Positions 8,446 to 17,291 of a stretch of 64,000 nucleotides of DNA are shown piece by piece. This stretch comes from Parabacteroides sp. PH5-46 (lineage in GTDB: Bacteria > Bacteroidota > Bacteroidia > Bacteroidales > Tannerellaceae), in the NCBI RefSeq assembly GCF_029892785.1, contig NZ_JARXXA010000012.1:62001-126000 (forward strand), given 5' to 3'. The translations under genes and the position numbers were made by a program. Numbering within the stretch: position 1 is the first letter of the stretch; each line of letters opens with the position of its first letter. The notes beneath the pieces are model-generated. The model ran no database searches. It worked only from the letters and a program-made list of their open reading frames with translations, and was not told the origin of the DNA.

Positions 8446-9246
8446 TCAAAAGCGAAAAGAAAAGTATAAACCGCCGCCTTGTTGATTGAGCATAGGGGCT
8501 ACTACCAGGCGGTCGGAGGCTTTGGCGTTGACGCTGCGGGCGATGGCATTGCGGATGGGGAAATAGATCAGGTAGGATAGTTCGACGGACAGGATGCCGA
8601 AACCGGCTCCGGCTACTACATCGGCTATCCAGTGGCGGTTTTTATACACGCGGGTGCCGGCTACAAAGGCGGCAATGGCATAGCCGGAATAGGCTAATAC
8701 GGGACTGCTATCCTTAAACTCCTTGAAAGCTACATGTGCTCCCAAAAAGGCATTTGCGGTGTGTCCCGAAGGAAATGAATAACGTGCGCCATCGGGGCGG
8801 GTAGTGTCTACTACTCTCTTTAGTCCTTGTACGAATCCTGCGTTGAGGCCTTCAGCCAAAGCAACGATAAAGAGTTGATCTACGAAGTTATGCTTCTCTT
8901 TTCCCATCAGGTCGCAAACAAATACCCAGCCCAGCATTCCCCATTCCAGATAGTCATCCACCTTAATATTATAATGGATCGAATCTTTGCGGGTGAACAG
9001 ATGGAAATCGTTCCAGCCGTCTACAGCGGTACCAATAGCACCGGCGGTAATCAGAGCAGCAGGCAATATGAATCGGGTAGGCTTAAAGCGATAGTCTACT
9101 ACCGGCATCTTTTCTGTAGGAGTATATAAAGAAACTGAGTCTGTAGCAGAGGAGAGCGGTAATTCAACGGTTTCCGCATGAGCAAGCGGCATATTGATCA
9201 ACCAAGCAAATAAAACTATGGAAATTGGTAGTATGTTGTTCTTCAT
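8446..9246 (-). CDS. PAP2-family membrane phosphatase
   Basis: Type 2 phosphatidic acid phosphatase superfamily, 266 residues, with a signal or anchor sequence at 1-24. All three catalytic blocks are present. KX6RP spans K143 to R150-P151. PSGH is at 159-162. The third block RX5HX3D has R199, H205 and D209. Members dephosphorylate lipid phosphates such as undecaprenyl pyrophosphate, phosphatidylglycerol phosphate or lipid A at the outer face of the inner membrane. The exact substrate cannot be told. The gene is convergent with the LRR gene (one base between stops) and divergent from cysS. Confidence 0.87.
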   Translation of the reverse strand: MKNNILPISIVLFAWLINMPLAHAETVELPLSSATDSVSLYTPTEKMPVVDYRFKPTRFILPAALITAGAIGTAVDGWNDFHLFTRKDSIHYNIKVDDYLEWGMLGWVFVCDLMGKEKHNFVDQLFIVALAEGLNAGFVQGLKRVVDTTRPDGARYSFPSGHTANAFLGAHVAFKEFKDSSPVLAYSGYAIAAFVAGTRVYKNRHWIADVVAGAGFGILSVELSYLIYFPIRNAIARSVNAKASDRLVVAPMLNQQGGGLYFSFRF

Positions 9247-9295
9247 CTTCTTATTCCTGATAGGATATAGACCGGCAAAATTATAAATAAATTCC

Positions 9296-9303
9296 TATCT
9301 TTG
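9296..9303 (+). promoter_or_regulatory. Promoter -7 box for cysS
   Basis: TATCTTTG matches TAnnTTTG and lies 25 nt before the cysS ATG. No clear -33 TTG. Confidence 0.5.
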
Positions 9304-9328
9304 TCAGTCTTACTAATGTAAAAAGAAT

Positions 9329-10804
9329 ATGCAACATCCATTAATCATCCATAATACTCTGACGCGCAAGAAAGAACAGTTCATTCCTTTACATGAACCC
9401 CATGTTGGGATGTATGTGTGTGGACCAACCGTTTATGGTGATGCGCACCTGGGACATGCCCGTCCGGCTATCACGTTCGACCTGCTGTTTCGTTATCTGA
9501 CTCATTTAGGGTATAAGGTACGATACGTGCGTAACATTACGGATGTAGGACATCTGGAACATGATGCGGATGAGGGTGAAGATAAAATCGCCAAAAAAGC
9601 GCGTTTGGAGCAACTGGAACCGATGGAAGTTGTTCAGTATTACCTGAACCGTTACCGTAAATCGATGGATGCTCTGAATGTATTACCTCCCAGTATCGAG
9701 CCGCACGCTTCCGGCCATATCATCGAACAGATTGAATTGGTAAAAGAGATACTGAATAATGGCTATGCATACGAAAGCAAAGGGTCGGTTTACTTCGATG
9801 TAGAAAAATATAATAAAAAACATAAATACGGAATCTTGTCCGGACGGAACGTAGAAGATATGATGAATACCACCCGTGAACTGGACGGGCAGGACGAGAA
9901 ACGTAATCCGGTAGATTTTGCCCTTTGGAAGAATGCTCAGCCGGAACACATCATGCGTTGGCCTTCTCCCTGGAGTAATGGTTTTCCCGGCTGGCATTGC
10001 GAATGTACGGCAATGGGAAAGAAGTATTTGGGTAAACACTTCGATATTCATGGCGGAGGAATGGATCTTATTTTCCCGCACCATGAATGCGAGATTGCAC
10101 AAGCCGTAGCGTCGCAAGGGGATGATATGGTTCATTACTGGATGCATAACAATATGATTACCGTTAACGGACAGAAGATGGGTAAGTCGTTAGGTAACTT
10201 CATTACACTGGATGAATTCTTCACCGGAAGCCACTCCATGCTTGCCCAGGCCTATTCGCCGATGACAATCCGTTTCTTTATCCTGCAAGCGCATTACCGG
10301 AGTACGGTAGACTTCAGCAACGAGGCCTTACAGGCTTCAGAGAAAGGCTTGTCGCGCCTGATGGATGCCTATCACCATCTGGAAAAACTCCAACCTTCAG
10401 CTATATCTTCAGTAGACACAAAAGGCTTGCGTGCCAAGTGTTATGAGGCTATGAACGATGATTTGAATTCGCCCATCGCTATATCACACTTGTTTGATGC
10501 AGCCCGGGCTATCAATACTGTGAAAGATGGCAAAGGTACTATGACAGCCGAAGATATCCTGGAACTGAAAGAGGTATTTCAACTTTTCTTGTTCGATATA
10601 CTGGGTATGTGCGACGATGCTTCTTCGGCAGATGGCGGTAGCTATGAAGCCTTTGGTAAAGCCGTAGATTTGTTGCTCAATATCCGTCAGGAAGCCAAAG
10701 CCAATAAGGATTGGGCTACTTCAGACAAAATACGGAATGAACTAATGGCCATTGGCTTCGAAATAAAAGATACGAAGGATGGGGCCGAATGGAAACTAAA
10801 CTAA
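9329..10804 (+). CDS. cysS: Cysteinyl-tRNA synthetase
   Basis: Charges tRNA-Cys with cysteine in the cytoplasm. 491 residues, a normal length for a class Ia enzyme. The HIGH-type motif is in [16 protein letters not shown] and the KMSKS-type motif is KMGKSLGNF. Zinc-site residues include the Cys in MYVCGP, Cys in WHCECTAMG and His in FPHHECE. The C-terminal DALR-like helical domain starts near residue 370. It is monocistronic with its own promoter. The 3' flank carries the dispersed GGAACACGCAGAACG repeat. Confidence 0.97.
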   Translation: MQHPLIIHNTLTRKKEQFIPLHEPHVGMYVCGPTVYGDAHLGHARPAITFDLLFRYLTHLGYKVRYVRNITDVGHLEHDADEGEDKIAKKARLEQLEPMEVVQYYLNRYRKSMDALNVLPPSIEPHASGHIIEQIELVKEILNNGYAYESKGSVYFDVEKYNKKHKYGILSGRNVEDMMNTTRELDGQDEKRNPVDFALWKNAQPEHIMRWPSPWSNGFPGWHCECTAMGKKYLGKHFDIHGGGMDLIFPHHECEIAQAVASQGDDMVHYWMHNNMITVNGQKMGKSLGNFITLDEFFTGSHSMLAQAYSPMTIRFFILQAHYRSTVDFSNEALQASEKGLSRLMDAYHHLEKLQPSAISSVDTKGLRAKCYEAMNDDLNSPIAISHLFDAARAINTVKDGKGTMTAEDILELKEVFQLFLFDILGMCDDASSADGGSYEAFGKAVDLLLNIRQEAKANKDWATSDKIRNELMAIGFEIKDTKDGAEWKLN

Positions 10805-10812
10805 CGCTGAAT

Positions 10813-10862
10813 GGAACACGCAGAACGCAGAAAGGGAGAGGTCTTCGGTGTTCCGTTCTGCC
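10813..10862. repeat. Dispersed GGAACACGCAGAACG repeat pair after cysS
   Basis: GGAACACGCAGAACG (10813-10827) is followed by GTGTTCCGTTCTGC (10849-10862), the reverse complement of a permuted copy of the same unit. The pairings GGAACAC/GTGTTCC and GCAGAAC/GTTCTGC cross, so the RNA could form a pseudoknot or switch between two hairpins. The same unit lies inside the LRR gene at 8276. It may serve as the cysS 3' end signal, though there is no T-tract. Confidence 0.5.
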
Positions 10863-10874
10863 AACCGATAGATT

Positions 10875-11282
10875 ATGACAATATATGAGTTTCTAGAAGG
10901 GGATGCTTTCGCGTTGCATGCGGGGGTGGAATTATTAGAAGTGGAGTCTGGATATGCGAGGGCTCGTATGAAGATAGGACCGATGCATCTGAATGCCGGT
11001 GGGGTGTGTCAGGGAGGTGCGATATTTACACTGGCCGATCTTGCTTTTGCTGCAGCAACGAACAGTCATGCTCAGCTTACTTTTTCGATTAATTCTACAA
11101 TTAATTTTTTCAAATCGGAAAGCGAAGGCTTTTTGTATGCTGAAGCGAACGAGGTTTTCTCCCGTAACCGCTTAACTAATTGTGAGGTAAGTGTTACAAA
11201 TGATACGGGCGAACTAATCGCCACCTTTGTCGGAACCGGATACCGGAAAGATATTGAACTCCCCTTTCCTCCCGTTCCCTGA
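10875..11282 (+). CDS. PaaI-type hotdog thioesterase
   Basis: Predicted acyl-CoA thioesterase of the hotdog superfamily, 135 residues. The core helix motif NAGGVCQGGAIFTLADLAFA (about residues 37-56) matches PaaI/YbgC-like enzymes, where the conserved Asp in TLAD is catalytic. FSINSTINFFKS provides the long beta strands. It follows cysS by 70 nt and precedes the SUI1 gene. The acyl substrate cannot be read from the sequence. Confidence 0.85.
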   Translation: MTIYEFLEGDAFALHAGVELLEVESGYARARMKIGPMHLNAGGVCQGGAIFTLADLAFAAATNSHAQLTFSINSTINFFKSESEGFLYAEANEVFSRNRLTNCEVSVTNDTGELIATFVGTGYRKDIELPFPPVP

Positions 11283-11283
11283 C

Positions 11284-11314
11284 TTGCATATCCGGTGATT
11301 AATACGTATTTTTG
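11284..11314 (+). promoter_or_regulatory. Promoter of the SUI1-like gene
   Basis: TTG at 11284-11286, a 20-nt spacer and TATTTTTG at 11307-11314 form a good Bacteroidetes promoter. It rules out an ATG at 11312, which overlaps the -7 box, and supports the start at 11336. Confidence 0.6.
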
Positions 11315-11335
11315 AGAAGTAAAGAAGACTTGCTT

Positions 11336-11680
11336 ATGAAGAAAAATGACTGGAAAGACAGACTCGGAGTGATGTATTCTACCAATCCGGACTTTCAATA
11401 TAATACAGGTGATGAGGCAGAAGAAGATACGCTACCAAAAGAGAAACAGCTGCTTCGTATTTCATTAGACAAACGGAACCGAGGAGGGAAAGCGGTTACT
11501 CTGATTACCGGATTTCGCGGAACTTCAGACGATCTGACAGCTTTAGGTAAGTTTCTGAAAGTAAAATGCGGTGTAGGCGGATCAGCTAAAGACGGCGAAA
11601 TTATCGTACAAGGGGATTTACGAACCAAAGTACTCGAAATATTGCAAAAAGAAGGCTATACCAAAAGCCGGACCATCTGA
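11336..11680 (+). CDS. SUI1/eIF1-like translation factor (YciH family)
   Basis: 114 residues starting MKKNDWKDRLGVMYSTNPDF. The C-terminal 75 residues form the SUI1 domain, with the sequence RGGKAVTLITGFRG, then LKVKCGVGGSAKDGEI and IVQGDLRTKVLEIL, matching bacterial YciH. These proteins bind the small ribosomal subunit and can affect start-codon selection. Its start is fixed by the promoter just upstream. It is seven bases from the downstream helicase gene, so the two are probably cotranscribed. Confidence 0.9.
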   Translation: MKKNDWKDRLGVMYSTNPDFQYNTGDEAEEDTLPKEKQLLRISLDKRNRGGKAVTLITGFRGTSDDLTALGKFLKVKCGVGGSAKDGEIIVQGDLRTKVLEILQKEGYTKSRTI

Positions 11681-11687
11681 AACAGTT

Positions 11688-14600
11688 ATGCTAACCGTTT
11701 ACAGAGCTTCGGCTGGAGCAGGAAAAACCCATAAACTAACCGGTGAATACCTGAAATTGCTGTTCAACAGAGATGCTGCCTATCGGCGAATATTGGCTGT
11801 TACTTTCACCAATAAAGCTACCGACGAAATGAAAAGTCGGATCATCCATGAACTTTATCATTTAGCATCCGAAAAGCAGTCAGGATATATTGACATGCTG
11901 ATGGAGAAATATACCCTGAATGAACAACAGATCCGAAAGAAAGCCCGAACAATACTGATTACCATCCTACACGATTATGCCGCTTTTAATATCAGCACAA
12001 TAGACCGTTTCTTCCAGCAGACAATGCGTGCCTTTACCCGCGAGATAGGCTTGCAGGGTGGTTACAATATCGAGATGGACCAGGAGTTGGTACTAACGGA
12101 AGCAGTAGACAATTTATTAGCCGACCTGGATAAACCTGAAAATAAAGAACTGCTGGGATGGCTGCTCCGCTTTGCCGAAGATAAAATAGAGAACGGTGGA
12201 GAGTGGAACCTGCGGAGAGATATCATGTCGCTTAGCCGGGAGGTGTTTAAGGAAAGCTATAAAGCCTCCAGTGAGCAGGTAAGCAAAGATATTGAAGACA
12301 AGCAAGAGTTGGAAAGTTTTAAGAATGAGCTTTACAACATCATCCGTTCTGTTGAAAATGAGCTAAAGAAGCTGGGCGAGAAAGGTGTTTCCATTTTACA
12401 ACAATATGCCTTGCAGCCTACAGACTTTAAGGGAGGAAGTAATTCTCCCCTGAAGCACTTTGAACGATACGCACGAGGCGAGACAAAAGAACCTACGGCT
12501 ACATTCATGAACCTGGCTGATAATGTAGACGTCTGGTATGCTAAAACAACTCCCCCCGGATTAGTGCAGATCATACAGTGTGCCTTTGAGGATGGGTTGA
12601 ATGATTGTGTCAAAGGAGTTGTGGCATTATTCGCTAATCTGAAAACCTATTACACAGCCAAAGAGATTGTTCGTTTTTATTATACATTGGGTATCTTGAA
12701 TGATATCTCCCGGCAGATAGCAGCTTATCGCGAAGAAAAGAATATCATGCTGATTGCTGATACGACTGAGTTGCTGAACAAGGTAATCGATGGCAGCCAT
12801 ACGCCTTTTATATACGAAAGGACCGGAACGCATGTAGATCACTATATGATTGATGAGTTTCAGGATACCAGCAATATGCAGTGGAATAACTTTCGCCCGC
12901 TGATAGAAGAAAGTTTGGCTCATAATTATAACAACCTGATTGTAGGAGACGTGAAACAAAGTATCTACCGTTTCCGTAATTCCGACTGGAAATTGCTGGA
13001 CGAACAGGTACAGAAAGATTTCTCTCCGGCACAAGTAAATGAGCAAACATTAAAGGATAATTGGCGCAGTTTCCGTCATATCGTAGAATTTAATAATACA
13101 TTTTTCCAAACGGCTCCTTCACTTTTGCAGCTTATTTATAATGAGGCGCTGGATACTTCATCTCTAAATGAAGAAGACAAAGGATTGTTTAGCACCAAAA
13201 TAGCAACTGTTTATGCGGACAGTGCACAATTGATTCCACCTAAGTTTCAAAAGAAAGACGGGCATGTAAAGATCGACTTCCTTTCCGGTGACGAAGAGAC
13301 AGACTGGAAAGAAGAAGCCTTGCAACGTCTTCCTGCCGTTTTGGAGCAATTACAGGATAATGACTATTCCTTGAAGGACATAGCAATCCTGACCCGTACA
13401 AACTTGGAAGGTGCTTCGGTTGCCGATTTCCTGTTGACGTACAAGGAGGAGCATCCGTCGGAGCACTACCATTATGATATTATCTCCGATGAGGCTTTAT
13501 TCGTAAGCAGTTCTCCGGCGGTACGTTTTATGATTGCTTTATTACGTCACCTGAAGAGTCCGGATAACCTGACGAATAAACAGATGGCACTTTTCAATTA
13601 TGCAATATTAAGCGGAAAATCGCTGAATATAGGTTCACAAAACGAATTTCCCTCTGACATTCAAAAGGAACTGGATATTCTATCCCGGCTGTCATTGTAT
13701 GAATTGACTGAAGGTTTGTTCCGGCTTTTTTCCAACTATTTTGCAGCAGACGAACAAGCCTATGTGCAAGCATTCTTTGATATGGTGTCGGAATATGCCC
13801 AAAAAGAGAGTGCAGACCTGAGTCGCTTCCTCTCCTGGTGGGATGATGCCGGATATAAAAAGTCAATCGCTACCCCGGATGGGCAAAATGCCATTCGCAT
13901 CCTGACCATCCATAAATCAAAAGGCTTAGGTTTTCCGGTTGTGATTATGCCTTTCGGAGATTGGGAAATAGACCATAAGCCTACCAAACAGGTGATTATC
14001 TGGTGCCAGCCTCAGGAAGCTCCCTTTAACAAACTCCATCTGTTACCGGTACGCTACGGGCAGGCATTGTCTAAAACGATCTTTGCTAAAGACTATTTTC
14101 AGGAACGCCTCCATGCCTGTATCGACAATCTGAATACTCTTTATGTAGCCTTTACCCGTGCGAAGGAAGAACTGATTGTTTTTGCACCACGTCCGAAGAA
14201 AATCAGTGAAAAAAGCGGAGCTGTAGAGAAAATTTCATCTATCACTGATCTGTTATGGGCGAGCTTACACGAAAGCTTTTCTTTTGATACGACAAACGGC
14301 TGCTTTGAGTCCGGCTCCCCCTGCAAGTCTGCTACCGAAAAGAAAGCAGAATTGCTACCGGAAGAACTGTCTCTGGGAAAGCTTTACTCCGTATCACCCG
14401 ACGAGCGTTTGCAATTACGGCTGCATGGTAAAGGCTTCTTCTTCGATAATAGCCAACGGAAACATGGAGCATTGATGCATGATATTTTAAGTGCAATCCG
14501 CACTTCCAAAGATATTTCACCGGCAGTAGAAAGCTATCGTCAGGCGGGAGTTATCAACCGTGAAGAAAGCAACGAACTTCTCTTGCGGCTTGAAAAATTA

Positions 14601-14882
14601 TTGTCAAATCCTGAAGTTGAATCCTGGTATAATGGTTCGGCTCATGTTCTGAACGAAGTAGATATCCTCTCCGGAAAGAATATAACCCGACGCCCCGACC
14701 GGGTAATGATAACTCCTGAAAAGGTAACGGTGGTAGACTATAAGTTTGGCGAGCAACAAGATAAACGTCATCATTATCAGGTGAAAAACTACATGAAACT
14801 AATTCGCGAAATGGGCTATACACACGTAGAGGGTTGCCTCTGGTATGTGGAATTAGAGAAAATAGAAGTCGTGTATAGCTGA
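11688..14882 (+). CDS. UvrD/RecB-type helicase-nuclease (AddA-like)
   Basis: 1064 residues of a superfamily 1A helicase. Walker A is ASAGAGKTH (K13). Motif Ia is AVTFTNKATDEMKSR. Walker B is DEFQD at 389-393. Motif III is VGDVKQSIYRFR and motif V includes TIHKSKGLGFPVV. The C-terminal ~200 residues carry a RecB-type nuclease domain with RRPDRV, then VVDYKFGE and YQVKNYMKL. Predicted role: double-strand-break end resection as in AddA or RecB. A PD-(D/E)XK partner (AddB) is often next to this gene in Bacteroidetes. Here it is followed by psd, so the partner would have to be elsewhere. Confidence 0.88.
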   Translation: MLTVYRASAGAGKTHKLTGEYLKLLFNRDAAYRRILAVTFTNKATDEMKSRIIHELYHLASEKQSGYIDMLMEKYTLNEQQIRKKARTILITILHDYAAFNISTIDRFFQQTMRAFTREIGLQGGYNIEMDQELVLTEAVDNLLADLDKPENKELLGWLLRFAEDKIENGGEWNLRRDIMSLSREVFKESYKASSEQVSKDIEDKQELESFKNELYNIIRSVENELKKLGEKGVSILQQYALQPTDFKGGSNSPLKHFERYARGETKEPTATFMNLADNVDVWYAKTTPPGLVQIIQCAFEDGLNDCVKGVVALFANLKTYYTAKEIVRFYYTLGILNDISRQIAAYREEKNIMLIADTTELLNKVIDGSHTPFIYERTGTHVDHYMIDEFQDTSNMQWNNFRPLIEESLAHNYNNLIVGDVKQSIYRFRNSDWKLLDEQVQKDFSPAQVNEQTLKDNWRSFRHIVEFNNTFFQTAPSLLQLIYNEALDTSSLNEEDKGLFSTKIATVYADSAQLIPPKFQKKDGHVKIDFLSGDEETDWKEEALQRLPAVLEQLQDNDYSLKDIAILTRTNLEGASVADFLLTYKEEHPSEHYHYDIISDEALFVSSSPAVRFMIALLRHLKSPDNLTNKQMALFNYAILSGKSLNIGSQNEFPSDIQKELDILSRLSLYELTEGLFRLFSNYFAADEQAYVQAFFDMVSEYAQKESADLSRFLSWWDDAGYKKSIATPDGQNAIRILTIHKSKGLGFPVVIMPFGDWEIDHKPTKQVIIWCQPQEAPFNKLHLLPVRYGQALSKTIFAKDYFQERLHACIDNLNTLYVAFTRAKEELIVFAPRPKKISEKSGAVEKISSITDLLWASLHESFSFDTTNGCFESGSPCKSATEKKAELLPEELSLGKLYSVSPDERLQLRLHGKGFFFDNSQRKHGALMHDILSAIRTSKDISPAVESYRQAGVINREESNELLLRLEKLLSNPEVESWYNGSAHVLNEVDILSGKNITRRPDRVMITPEKVTVVDYKFGEQQDKRHHYQVKNYMKLIREMGYTHVEGCLWYVELEKIEVVYS

Positions 14883-14899
14883 TATTCGTCAAAAATGAA

Positions 14900-14907
14900 T
14901 ACTTTTG
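14900..14907 (+). promoter_or_regulatory. Promoter -7 box for psd-pssA
   Basis: TACTTTTG matches TAnnTTTG and is 10 nt before the psd ATG, giving a very short leader. The -33 element is not clear. Confidence 0.45.
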
Positions 14908-14917
14908 TACAAATAAT

Positions 14918-15619
14918 ATGGCTAAGAGGAAACTAAGACGAATTAAAGTTCACAAAGTTCATAAAGAAGGAACAGGTCTGCTACTAGCTCTTTTTACTGT
15001 TTTATTCTTTATCAATCTGAGCCTTTACCACACGGCCGGTAAAGGTACGCTATTCTATTCCGTATTGTTTCCTTCTGCTATTTTGTTCTTCCTTGTCCTT
15101 AATTTCTTCCGTAGTCCGTTCCGAAGATTCCCTTATGATTCTGAAGGATTGGTCATAGCACCTGCTGATGGCACTATTGTGGCTATTGAAGAGGTAATGG
15201 AAAATGAAATACTTCATTGTAAATGCTTGCAGATATCCGTTTTCATGAGTGTATTTAACGTACATGCCAACTGGTTTCCGGTAAATGGTGTTGTCAAACA
15301 TGTTTCTCATAACAACGGACGCTTCATGGCTGCCTATCTGCCTAAGAGCAGTACGGAAAATGAACGCTCTGCTGTCGTTGTCACCACAAAAGACGGACAT
15401 GATATTCTGGCGAGACAAATAGCCGGAGCGGTTGCCCGCCGTATCGTAACCTACGCCAAAGTAGGCGAATCCTGCCATGTAGACGACCAGATGGGTTTTA
15501 TTAAATTCGGCTCACGGGTAGATGTATACTTACCGCTGGATAGTGAAGTACTGGTGGAAATGGACCAGAAAGTAACCGGCAACCAAACGCCGATTGCCCG
15601 TTTGGAGAAACGCAGTTAA
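14918..15619 (+). CDS. psd: Phosphatidylserine decarboxylase proenzyme
   Basis: Makes phosphatidylethanolamine from phosphatidylserine at the inner membrane. 233 residues, the short PSD type. Two hydrophobic helices lie near residues 22-70. VFNVHANWFPVNG holds the conserved His. The self-cleavage site is GS in MGFIKFGSRVDVYLP (G198-S199), where the serine becomes the pyruvoyl group. It is followed 20 nt later by pssA, so substrate synthesis and use are encoded together. Confidence 0.95.
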   Translation: MAKRKLRRIKVHKVHKEGTGLLLALFTVLFFINLSLYHTAGKGTLFYSVLFPSAILFFLVLNFFRSPFRRFPYDSEGLVIAPADGTIVAIEEVMENEILHCKCLQISVFMSVFNVHANWFPVNGVVKHVSHNNGRFMAAYLPKSSTENERSAVVVTTKDGHDILARQIAGAVARRIVTYAKVGESCHVDDQMGFIKFGSRVDVYLPLDSEVLVEMDQKVTGNQTPIARLEKRS

Positions 15620-15639
15620 ATCTCCCTCTTACTCTATCT

Positions 15640-16353
15640 ATGAATATCCGAAAACATATTCCTAATTCGATCACCTGTCTAAGCCTGGTGTCTGGTTGTA
15701 TTGCCACTGTGATGGCCTTGCAAGGCAACTTATTGTTGGCTGCCGTGTGGATTATTATCGCGGCTGTTTTCGACTTCCTCGATGGCTTTGCCGCCCGCTT
15801 GTTGAAGGCCTATTCTCCTATGGGGAAGGAGCTTGACTCCTTGTCAGACATGGTTAGCTTTGGCGTAGCTCCTGGGATGGTTGTTTTTTACCTGTTGAGC
15901 GAGGCCTGTCCACAGCTCCCCTTCGGAGTCATAAACACATATATTCCTTATCTGGCATTTGTTATCCCGGCTTTTTCCGGATTGCGTCTGGCTAAATTCA
16001 ACATAGACGACAGGCAGACCACTTCCTTTATTGGAATGCCCGTCCCGGCACACGCCCTGTTTTGGTCGTCGTTGGGCTATTCTCTTTTACCGATAATCCA
16101 CTTAAACGATCTTATTTTTGTTCCGGCCATCATACTGCTCTCCATTGCCACTTCTTTACTGCTGGTATCAGAAATACCCATGTTTTCCCTGAAAATAAAA
16201 TCCCTCCACTGGAAAGGAAACGAACTACGCTACATACTGGTAGTCTGCGCCATACTATTCGTCTCCCTATTCGGCTTTTTAGGAATCGCCGGCACTATAT
16301 TCCTATACGTCCTCTTATCTGTTTTTGGTTATTCCTTTAAATGGAGTATATAA
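15640..16353 (+). CDS. pssA: CDP-diacylglycerol-serine O-phosphatidyltransferase
   Basis: Transfers phosphatidyl from CDP-diacylglycerol to serine in the membrane, giving the substrate of the adjacent decarboxylase. 237 residues with about eight hydrophobic segments. The CDP-alcohol phosphotransferase signature D-G-x2-A-R-x8-G-x3-D-x3-D is complete (D48, G49, A52, R53, G62, D66, D70). The last 39 bases overlap the 3' end of the convergent GH16 gene. Confidence 0.95.
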   Translation: MNIRKHIPNSITCLSLVSGCIATVMALQGNLLLAAVWIIIAAVFDFLDGFAARLLKAYSPMGKELDSLSDMVSFGVAPGMVVFYLLSEACPQLPFGVINTYIPYLAFVIPAFSGLRLAKFNIDDRQTTSFIGMPVPAHALFWSSLGYSLLPIIHLNDLIFVPAIILLSIATSLLLVSEIPMFSLKIKSLHWKGNELRYILVVCAILFVSLFGFLGIAGTIFLYVLLSVFGYSFKWSI

Positions 16354-17235
16354 CATCCAATCTACCTCCAGTTCATAAGGGTAAAGTGGCTTCTCTATTG
16401 AGTTTGGTCTTGTTTCGACGGGCCAGTTGTTTGTGTGCCAGAAATTTAATCTGTAATGGGATGGGTTTTGAGGAATACCTGTAAATTCAGGAGTTGAACC
16501 TGAATAATTCCATAATACTATTTTATTACCTGTAGTTGGATGAAGCATCCACCATTCGAGACGATCGGGATACCAGTCAAAGCCATACGTATAAAACTGT
16601 GAAGCAGCATTATAATTTTCAATGGGTTGAATTGATTCAGGCATATTTTGAATTCCGGAAAGAGGTTTACTTGCTTCGTTTCCCTTCCTGTAAGAAGTGT
16701 CGTAAATGATGCCTTTAGCCAGGTTTATTATTCTGCCAACTCTTTGTAAGTTACCACTTTCACCTGTCCACGTACCAATATATATTATTTCAGGGTCGGC
16801 AATCAACCATTCAATATCAATTTCACTTAAACCGGCCACCTTATCCATATGGTATGTAAAATACCCAACTACCACACCGGCATCAGGTTGAACTTTTGTA
16901 ATATCGGGAATTCTAATCCGTGCCGAATAACTACCAAAATGAGTAAAATCTTTAGATACGATTTCAGGACCACGTCCGGCACCTGCAGGATCTTCAGGAT
17001 CAATCCTGTACAGCATAACTTTAGTCCCTTTCTCCGACAGCGAACTAATACCAGAGAAATAACGATAATCTTCGCCAGATTCTCTCACATTAAAATTGAA
17101 AAATTTCGATGTCGGCTTATCAAAATCCTCCCTAAACCGTCCATGATACTTTTCTTTCTTTGTCGATTCGGATTGCCCTTGCGCATAACCAGCAGCCAAA
17201 AAGGCCACCAATAAAACAGAAAAAAGCTTTGTCAT
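16315..17235 (-). CDS. Glycoside hydrolase family 16-like enzyme
   Basis: 306 residues with a signal peptide (MTKLFSVLLVAFLAAGYAQG). The catalytic signature ExDxE is present as EIDIE with E138, D140 and E142, the hallmark of GH16 (beta-glucanases, agarases, carrageenases and relatives). Downstream aromatic-rich stretches such as FYTYGFDWYPDRLEWWM resemble the GH16 substrate cleft. It is predicted to be periplasmic or exported. No SusC/D pair is nearby, so it is an orphan carbohydrate enzyme and the glycan cannot be named. Its 3' end overlaps the convergent pssA by 39 bases. Confidence 0.82.
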   Translation of the reverse strand: MTKLFSVLLVAFLAAGYAQGQSESTKKEKYHGRFREDFDKPTSKFFNFNVRESGEDYRYFSGISSLSEKGTKVMLYRIDPEDPAGAGRGPEIVSKDFTHFGSYSARIRIPDITKVQPDAGVVVGYFTYHMDKVAGLSEIDIEWLIADPEIIYIGTWTGESGNLQRVGRIINLAKGIIYDTSYRKGNEASKPLSGIQNMPESIQPIENYNAASQFYTYGFDWYPDRLEWWMLHPTTGNKIVLWNYSGSTPEFTGIPQNPSHYRLNFWHTNNWPVETRPNSIEKPLYPYELEVDWMLYTPFKGITKNR

Positions 17236-17291
17236 AATAGAATTGTGTATAATGTTAGTTACTTTAATATGACTATCAGATAATATATCAT

